A stretch of 34,375 bases of DNA from a virus: positions 18,101 to 52,475 of the IMG/VR virus record IMGVR_UViG_3300030329_004160. The stretch is one strand, 5' to 3'. A model generated the notes under the pieces. That model was not told the origin of the DNA. It made no database searches and worked only from the letters and a program-made list of their open reading frames with translations. Positions 1 through 7,800 of the stretch are shown in pieces. Each line of letters begins with the position of its first letter. Position 1 is the first letter of the stretch. The position numbers were made by a program, and so were the translations under genes.

Positions 1-106
1 CCCTTTTAAAAATAACTACGCTAATTTAAAAGTTACATTTGAGGGAACAGACCCTCCTGAAGGAGTAGTAAGATTAAATAACAATTTGATAAAGCAAATA
101 CCATAA
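1..106 (+). CDS. C-terminal end of a gene cut by the left edge
   Basis: A reading frame is open from base 2 and ends at the TAA at 104-106, leaving about 34 residues that finish in ...LIKQIP. Its stop overlaps the ATG of the next gene (TAATG), the coupling style used throughout this block, which supports it being a real gene end. The visible part contains T-D-P-P-E-G-V-V-R-L-N and no recognisable motif. It could be the end of a tail, fibre or lysis protein, but nothing in these residues decides it. Confidence 0.55.
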   Translation, partial: PFKNNYANLKVTFEGTDPPEGVVRLNNNLIKQIP

Positions 107-336
107 TGAAAAAAGATAAAGAAGAATTCGAAACTGATATAACATTGCATTTAATAAGGATAGGTGGAGATATAGAACGTATTAAAGAAGATATGGTAGA
201 AGTTAAAGACCATTTAGCCAAAATAAATGGAAGAGTTAGGGAAAATGAAAAAGAACTATCTTGGATGAAAGGTATTGGAGGAACATTTGTCTTTATTATA
301 GGAGCTATATTAACATGGTTGGGGATAGAAAAATAA
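106..336 (+). CDS. XhlA-like membrane-anchored coiled-coil protein (probable lysis accessory)
   Basis: A 76-residue protein with a charged, heptad-like helix (about residues 5-52, rich in E, K, I, L and V) followed by W-M-K-G-I-G-G and one hydrophobic segment at about 57-74, ending in a short charged tail. This layout, with S-W-[ML]-K-G-I-G just before the membrane segment, is that of XhlA (haemolysin-type) phage proteins, which act with a holin at the inner membrane during lysis. Its ATG overlaps the upstream stop (TAATG), and no clear Shine-Dalgarno site is visible, so translation is probably coupled. It sits with another small membrane protein (490-642), as lysis genes often do. The function is inferred from layout; a tail-associated membrane protein remains possible. 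Confidence 0.6.
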   Translation: MKKDKEEFETDITLHLIRIGGDIERIKEDMVEVKDHLAKINGRVRENEKELSWMKGIGGTFVFIIGAILTWLGIEK

Positions 337-497
337 TGTTTAGTATATATTTTGATAAAAAAATTGAAGCGATTGAAAAGAAATTAGCAAAACTTGAGAA
401 GGATTCACATCCACGGTCAGATTGGATATGCTTAGAATGTGGATGTAATGCGAAAAGAAAAGAAACTGTCACTAAAAAAGGAGACTCTAATGAGTGA
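336..497 (+). CDS. Small protein with a C-x-x-C-x-C cluster
   Basis: A 53-residue protein. I chose the ATG at 336 because it overlaps the preceding TAA (TAATG); a longer in-frame extension to 261 would run inside the upstream gene. A basic amphipathic helix (about residues 8-25) is followed by W-I-C-L-E-C-G-C-N-A-K-R-K, a compact Cys cluster that could bind one metal but lacks a visible second pair. It overlaps the next gene by 8 bases. I do not recognise a family. It is supported as a gene by position, coupling and lack of an alternative use of the DNA. Confidence 0.5.
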   Translation: MFSIYFDKKIEAIEKKLAKLEKDSHPRSDWICLECGCNAKRKETVTKKGDSNE

Positions 498-642
498 ATG
501 GATGATGGCAAATTGGGAATATGTTTTACTAGGTTTTTATGTACTAGAAAAAGTAGTAAAATTAAGCCCTAGCAAGAAAGATGATATTATATTCGATAGC
601 ATCTTAAAGCCAATATTTAATATGTTTGCTGGTAAGAAATAA
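490..642 (+). CDS. Small membrane protein, holin candidate
   Basis: A 50-residue protein. The ATG at 490 has GGAG seven bases upstream; an in-frame start at 439 has no such site and would lie in the previous gene. One hydrophobic stretch (about residues 8-24) is followed by K-L-S-P-S-K-K-D-D-I-I-F-D and a second weakly hydrophobic helix ending in K-K. A short N-terminal membrane segment followed by a P-[ST]-K-K-D-D motif recurs in small phage membrane proteins near lysis genes. The neighbouring XhlA-like gene supports a role in lysis. Holin activity is inference; the size is at the low end for holins. Confidence 0.5.
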   Translation: MSEWMMANWEYVLLGFYVLEKVVKLSPSKKDDIIFDSILKPIFNMFAGKK

Positions 643-980
643 TGGCAATTAAAGCAGGAATTATATTAACTGAAAATAGATTAGTAATGATTGATGATTT
701 GATTGAAACTGATGGAAAGTTAGTGGAAAAATTAGAAGTTGATACAAGTCTTGTTTTAAAAAAAAGGCCATCTCATTGTCCTAATTGCCATGCAGATAGA
801 ATTAGTGGAATTGAGGTTATGGGTGGATATGATGGCATTCTTCTTTGGGAATGTGATATGTGCGAAGACTTATTCCTAAGATTTAAGGAAGAAAGGACTG
901 AGGAATTTCTTCAGTCTGCGAAAGGAGTATGGACAAACCCCCAAGATTGGGGGTATGTCCCCTCTTATAAATTTAACTAG
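642..980 (+). CDS. Zinc-ribbon protein
   Basis: A 112-residue protein with two Cys knuckles, C-P-N-C at 46-49 and C-D-M-C at 71-74, spaced as in a rubredoxin or TFIIS-type zinc ribbon. The N-terminal 40 residues are a short beta-rich stretch. The C-terminal part (about 80-112) is charged and then aromatic. Its ATG overlaps the upstream stop (TAATG). Such ribbons in phages bind nucleic acid or protein, and nothing here says which. The last 50 bases of the gene also encode a very strong hairpin (931-960). Confidence 0.65.
   Translation: MAIKAGIILTENRLVMIDDLIETDGKLVEKLEVDTSLVLKKRPSHCPNCHADRISGIEVMGGYDGILLWECDMCEDLFLRFKEERTEEFLQSAKGVWTNPQDWGYVPSYKFN
931..960 (+). other. Strong 14-position hairpin inside the end of a coding region
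   Basis: The 30 bases form an almost perfect inverted repeat: GGACA / TGTCC outside, one A-A mismatch, then ACCCCCAA / TTGGGGGT around a 2-base GA centre (13 of 14 pairs). It lies within the last codons of the zinc-ribbon gene, 35 bases before the phosphoesterase start. There is no U-run after it, so it is not a standard intrinsic terminator. It may stabilise or process the mRNA end between the small-gene cluster and the genes downstream. Confidence 0.6.
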
Positions 981-994
981 GAGTTTTTTGATAT

Positions 995-1777
995 ATGAAA
1001 AAAACTAAAAGCGGAGTGCTTAAGCGAGCTATAGTCACTCCAGATAAGCATGCGCCTATACATGATGTGCCTGCTATAAATGTAGTCAAACAGGCTATAG
1101 AGCTCGTAAAGCCCGATATATACGTTGATTTGGGCGATTTAGGTGAGTTTGGTAGTGTATCCCATTGGCAATGGAAACGCAAGAAAAAACCACCTTTAGA
1201 GTACATTATGCCTAATGTTGATGCAGATATTAAAGCAGTTAATAATTTACTTGACGAAATTGATGAATCTTTGGACAAAGTAAATTGCAAAGAAAAGCAT
1301 ATGTGTGCAGGGAATCATGATGAGTGGTTGGATAGATTCGTAGAAGAGCATCCTTACTTAGACTATCGCTTTGAAAAAGTATGTAAATTCAAAGAGAGAG
1401 GATACAAATTTCACCCTGCAGGTGAGTATCTTAAAATAGGAAAGCTCTATTTTTACCATGGGCACCACTTTGGTGGACAATACCACGCAGCGAATCATCT
1501 TAGGAAATTAGGTGCCAATATAATATATGGGCATCATCATTCCCTGCAACAAGACAGCGTGACCTTTATGGATGGTCCTAGGTCTGCATGGTCTTTAGGT
1601 TGCTTAAAAGATATGAGTTCTGAAAAGAATCAATGGCTAGGTGGAAGAATGCATAAATGGGCACATGCTTTTGCCATAGTAGATTACTACAGAGGAGGGC
1701 GTTTCACTGTAGATATAGTACAAATAATAGATGGAAGGACAACAGTATGGGGTCAGTTATTAGATGGGAATATATAG
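995..1777 (+). CDS. Calcineurin-like metallophosphoesterase
   Basis: A 260-residue protein with the ordered motifs of the calcineurin-like phosphoesterase superfamily: D17-x-H19, G47-D48, G-N-H-D-E at 106-110, H-G-H-H at 155-158 and G-H-H-H at 179-182. These bind two metals and hydrolyse phosphoester bonds. The length is normal and all key residues are present, so it should be active. The substrate cannot be told: phage members include nucleotidases, RNA or DNA phosphatases and Mre11-like nucleases, though the large Mre11 capping region is not evident. AGGAG lies a short distance before the ATG at 995. It sits between the lysis-type genes and the giant virion gene. Confidence 0.88.
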   Translation: MKKTKSGVLKRAIVTPDKHAPIHDVPAINVVKQAIELVKPDIYVDLGDLGEFGSVSHWQWKRKKKPPLEYIMPNVDADIKAVNNLLDEIDESLDKVNCKEKHMCAGNHDEWLDRFVEEHPYLDYRFEKVCKFKERGYKFHPAGEYLKIGKLYFYHGHHFGGQYHAANHLRKLGANIIYGHHHSLQQDSVTFMDGPRSAWSLGCLKDMSSEKNQWLGGRMHKWAHAFAIVDYYRGGRFTVDIVQIIDGRTTVWGQLLDGNI

Positions 1778-1810
1778 TAGAAATTCCTGAAAATTGGTGG
1801 ACAACAACAT

Positions 1811-4800
1811 ATGCCTAAACAGCAAAAAGAAATTAATGCGTTTAATCATGGCATTATTTTAAATGCTGATGAACAAGATATACCTATAGATGCGGCTGCA
1901 TTTTCTCTAAATGTTAATCCAAATTCTAAAGATGGTATATTGTCAAGTATAAAGGCAACTAGATTAATAACAACAGTAGACAATTTATATACAAGAGCTA
2001 CTTTGCCTCTTACATGGTCTCAGAATACATATCACCATGATGAAGATTCTCCTTTATTAGATACCGAATATTTATTTGTAGATGATATTTCTGTATTTGA
2101 AAAAGGCAAATCTGTATCATTTATAGGTATTAAAGGTTATCCCGAAAAACTTGAATTTAAATATGCTGTTCCTAATATGGAGCGATTAATTGTTTCTCAA
2201 CCACAATTAGGAAATACAAGTACTCCTGTATATGCTACATTTAGACCAGAAGCTAATTTAACTACTGATGATGTTATTATAGATATATCAACAGGAGTAA
2301 GTGATGAAATTTCTAATGACACTACTGATAACTTAATTACATATCTTGCAGAAGGTGATTATATTCAGTTTGCTACTGGAACTTCATTTGAAACTCCAGA
2401 TGAATATGAAATCTTAAAAATACTATCCATTGATACAACAAACAATCAAATATCAGTTGAAAGAGGTATGTTTAACTCTTCTAAAGTAACTTACTCAACA
2501 GGAACAAGTTATCATGTTTTTGTTAGCAAGATTAGTTATGACTTAACAGGAGAACAAAAAGCAACTTCTAAAGGTTACTTAGTATCAGCTGTAGGATGGT
2601 CTGGTGTATGCGGAAATCATATTAAGGGTAATAGTCGTATGCATGTAGGAGCTACTGCTAAAAATTTAAGACATACAGTAACAGGAGCTAGTGACCAAAT
2701 TGTTTTTGATGCTGATGCTAAAACTATGACATTAACTGGCAATACAGGTACGGGGCAAAATGCATTAAAAGCAGGTGATTCTTTTGTATTTTATGCTTTA
2801 AGTAGTTCTGATACAAATAATTTCGGAAAAAGATTTAAAATATTATCTTATAATAATACTGTATTCCATTTAGATGTAGCCCCTACTACTGAAACATTAG
2901 CTTCTGCTAAAACGTTCTATTTCGAACCTAGTTTAGTAAAGAATTATATGTTTGCTTGGAAAACAGGAACTGGCGTTGGAGATAGTGAAGTTCAAAAAGT
3001 AAATGATTGGTATCAATATAGAAATAGAATTGCATCTACTACAGATAATTGGAATGAGTGGGAAACAGATGATGAAGCAAATGTAATTATACAAGATACT
3101 GATACTGGATTATATTCAGATACTCACTTATTTGGAGCAGCTAAAGAAGAATCTTATTATCCTTATATAAACAATGAAGAATTTGGCATCAAAATAGGTA
3201 GTAAATTTCAAGATTCTTCAATATTAACTGAATTTGAAGGTACTTTTACAGTTGATGATACTATAATTAAATTGCCTACTAATTCGACTGCAATGATAAA
3301 TAAAGAACTAACTTGGGCTAAAGGCGATACTATTTATGCTAATTCTGAATATATGAGAATTTCTAAAATTGATACAGAGGGAATTCATGTAATTAGAGGT
3401 TTATATGGAACTAATGTTGCTGAACATAGTGACGGAGACCAAATATATAAGCATGCTGGTTATGAAATAAGACAAGATATTGATAAGGATTTATTAAAGT
3501 CTAATACAGAATATGAACTTACTTTTTGGGCTAAAATATTAACGGGAACAGCTGCTACAACTACACTTACATGCGTACATGATACAGCATCTAATTATGA
3601 TGAAAAAGATTTTACTTTAGTTTCTTCAGCGGGTACTATAAAAACATATACATTTGAAACTACTAATGCAGGTGATGGAAGTACTGATACAGGTGATTTA
3701 GATGAAGATGAAAAAGTTATAATTCAAATAAATGGACTATCTGCTAAAAATGATATAGCTGAACAAACTAGATTAGCTATTACAAATGCTAATGGACATA
3801 ATGGAGAAATTACAGCATCAAGAACAAATAATGCATTAGCTTTGGCTCAATTATATACAGGCTTTAGTGGAAATACTGTAGTAGAAAATGAGTTAGAATC
3901 CACTTTTTTTACTTGTCCTGATTTTTCAGGTGGTGATGGACCTGATGGTATTTTTGCTTTAGAAGTTAATGGTGGCTATTTTAATCAAGATGGAGTTTTC
4001 ACATCTTATGATGATACTGCACAAGGTACTGGTTATGAAGGAAGCGTAAATATTAAAACTAAAAAAGACAGATATCATTCTTTTGTAGTATGTAATGAAG
4101 TTAGAGGAATTCCATCACAAGAAGAAAATATTGCAGATAATATAAAATGGAGACAACTATCATATAGATTTAAAACTCCTAAAGAAAAATTAACAAGTGA
4201 TATGACATTGTTTTTTGGCAATAGAGGTAAATTAGACAAAGTTATAGGAATATCTCATGTTAATCTATGTCAAGAAACAGTATTATATAACTCAAGTAAG
4301 CATGCATCTTTTAGTAAATCATCTGGTTTTATAAATAATAAACAGAATAAAGATTTAGTTATGTATGATTCTGTTAATTCTACCCTTAGGTTAATACAAA
4401 GTTTTAATAAAGATGAACTTCAAGTATCTGCAAGCGATGTAGATTCTTCTACTACTGGAACAATAGAGGCACATTCTTCTTTAGGTGATGCAACATTTGT
4501 TAGCAAGAATAGAGAGGTTCATATAGGATTTGGTCCAGATAAATCTGATAGTGCTCCTAAATGGCTTGGCTATTTAAACCATAAGATATTTGGACAAAAA
4601 AGTGAACAATTATATTTAGATAGTGATGAGATAGGAACTTATGATACTACGGGTATTAACAATCTAGATAAGATTTGTTTGGCTGGAGAATGGGAAGATG
4701 TTGAAGGAGCAGTTAGTGGTAATCAATTGACAATAGATATGGGAACTAATAATACGCATGGATTATCAGCGGGTGATAATATAGTTGTAAGAGAATATAA

Positions 4801-7800
4801 AGATGCTGATAATAGTTGGGTAGGAAATGGCGTATGGTGGGTTTCATCTATTACAAATACTCAAGTGTTTGTTTGTAAAAGAAATACTGATTTAGATGAT
4901 GTACCAGGAAATGCAGACCCTATTAGAGTATCTTTTAGACCTTTTTATTACTATGGCATGAGAAGAGGTAATAACTTTATATATAGAATAACTCCAGAAG
5001 CAAGAGTTATTGCTACTTCTGGCGCAAGTTCTACAACACAATATAAAGGATTAATTGAAAAAAGTCAGGAATTAAACTTTCCTGTTGAATCAATATGCTG
5101 TTCTTATAGTAAAGATGGTAGTGGTACTGATGGTGGTCATATATATGCATTATCTTCTTTTGGAGATAAAATATATAGATTAAATGTAAATATTAAGTAT
5201 GATGAATGGACTTCAACACAACCATCTAATACAGAAATTATTAGTATGGAATATAAATCTTTTAAATGGAGCAACTTAAGAACAGATGGAGATACAGGAG
5301 CAGGTGCTTCAGATTATGTATTTGATTCTAAAGCATTTCAAAGTACTCCAACGATTAAAATATCTGGAATGCCTTCTGATATTATAGAGACAAAAGGACC
5401 TCTTTCTACTTTTGATTGGACTCAAGCTACTAATTCGCATGCTGATGTAGACCCTAATAAATTTGACACAAGATTATGGCTTCAGAGTTTTCCTGTTGGA
5501 GAGCAAGATACATTCACTGATGGTGATAGATTCTTGTTTTGTGCTAAATCTGAATATGCTACAGGAGATAATACGGTTTATTTTGCTGATAGAACTCCTC
5601 CTACTGTAGCTAGATATGGAGCTCGTCATCGATATACTAGAGATGGAGATAAGTGGGGAGCTGGACCGTTTGCTAGGTCAGATGATGCAAGCTATGCTGA
5701 TAAATCAGGAAATGATAACATGGAACCTGGATATGTTGCGTCAAGAGCTCTATTTTGGACAGGATGGACAGAGACCAAAAGTCATAATAAAATAGGTCAT
5801 TGGAAGCCTTTAGGTTCTTTTGATTTTGAAACAATGAAAGCAGCTACATATCAAGGGAGCGAAAAATATAGTGCAACTACTTATTCTAAACCATATGTTA
5901 ATTGGGGTTATAATGTAGGCTGGGATGGAAATGGTAGTAAAAAAACAGCTATAAAAGTAGCTAGATACGGTTTATTTCAAATAGCTGATAATGATGGTGA
6001 TGGTCTATTAGATGGTACAGGTGTAATAGTTCCTAATACAGCTAATACAGAAGTTAAATATGGAACTCTAGGAAGAAGACTCTCCTCTCATGCTGTAGGA
6101 TTAATAGGTTCATCTGAATTAAATTGGATTAGACACGCTGGAAGAATGCTGGGGAATGGCAATAGTAATGTAGAGCATTATACGGCTAATAAAGATACAG
6201 GAGAGGATTTGAATTTTAAAGGAGCGTGCATGCATGATTTCCCTGAATATATGGATGCTAGCAAAGTCGTATTTGTTTGTACAGATATGCATTTTGGAGA
6301 TTATCCTCAGAAATCTTTTTATAGTGTTGCAGTTGCAGAATCAGCAACTGATTTTGGAGCAGGAGACCATAAATTTTATACAAAATGCACAACAACTGCT
6401 AATAATTATTTGCAACCTGGAGATTTGGTTAGGTTTGACGGTACGGGTAGTTGGGATGGTTGGGGTAATTCTTATCATGTTGTAGCATTGGATACTACTA
6501 ATCCTAAAACAGTTTTTTATGTTGCAGAATTAACAGAAAGTCCAGGAACAGCTATTGGAACTAATAATTCAGGAGATGTTGTTTTAGGAGGATTTAGCTA
6601 TAATAGGTCTAGCTCTGGACATGTATATAAAGGACCTAGACCAGAAACGCACGGAGATGATATTCCTTATCATTTTGCTTTAAATGACACTAATAAGCAA
6701 GATGGAACTATATTTAATTCTCATGGAGGTTTTAGCAGATTATGGTATACTGAACAAGATAATTATGGGCCAAGATGGGGAGCCCCTTCTTTTCCTTTTG
6801 AAACAGACCAAAGCTATAGTACTATAAGTTATCGAAAAAATAATCCTCATATTTTCCCAGCTTTTCAAAATTTAGTAGAACAATTAAATTGGCAATCTGG
6901 TTTTATGATAAGACCTTTTGATATGGATAATGCAGGCTTTTCTAGTTTACTTATTGCAGAAGGATTATCTGTTGATATGCCAAGTTATCCTGATGCTATA
7001 TATCATAATACTAATGTACTTAAAAGCGCAACAGGAGATACTGGTAATCAATTAGCTTCTAGACTTTTTATAGCAAGTCCAGGTGAAGTAGATGAAGCGG
7101 GGGAATTGCAAGATTCTAAAATATTTGTCTGTGAATGGAGTTTTTTATATCCTAATCAATCTTCTTTTATAGATGCTGAATGTATGTCTCATGATAGAGA
7201 TACCACATCAGAAAATAATGGAGATGCAAGTGAAGTTTATTTTTCAGGAACTATTGATGCTTATGATTCTGCTGCTGATTCAGCCGTTGGAAAATGGGAT
7301 GCCACTATACATCCTGTGTTAGACTTAGATTTTGATGATATTACATGTGCACCTTCAGATACATTATCACAAGGTCAAGATATAAATCCTGCAACCATTT
7401 ATGGTATTATTGATACTGTTTCATGGGCTTCTCCTTCAGGTGGTTGGAACAATACTACTGGAAGTAATAAAGTTCATACAGAAGTAAGTGCAACTTCAAC
7501 TTCAGGGAGTGGTACAGGTGCAACATTTAGATTTAGTGTTAACTCTTCAGATACAACTTCTATTGGTAAATATTATAGAAATAGAGGTTATGGTTATGCA
7601 GTTAATGATACTATAATTTATACTGACCCTGATAGTTCAGAAACAATGCAGGCTACAGTTACAAGTGTTGTAAATGATAGTTGGTATAGACGAAAAAATG
7701 TTTTAGCTGGACTTTATATTACCGTAGTAGACAAAGATACTGGACTTACTCAGACAAGAAAGATTGTAGGAAGTTATTCACCTCAATTCGGTGCATCGCC

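Noticed and set aside
931-960. Rho-independent terminator
   Set aside because: No run of T follows the hairpin and it lies inside a coding region.
973-1290. Minus-strand frame of 105 codons
   Set aside because: Antisense to the phosphoesterase gene, whose catalytic motifs are clear.
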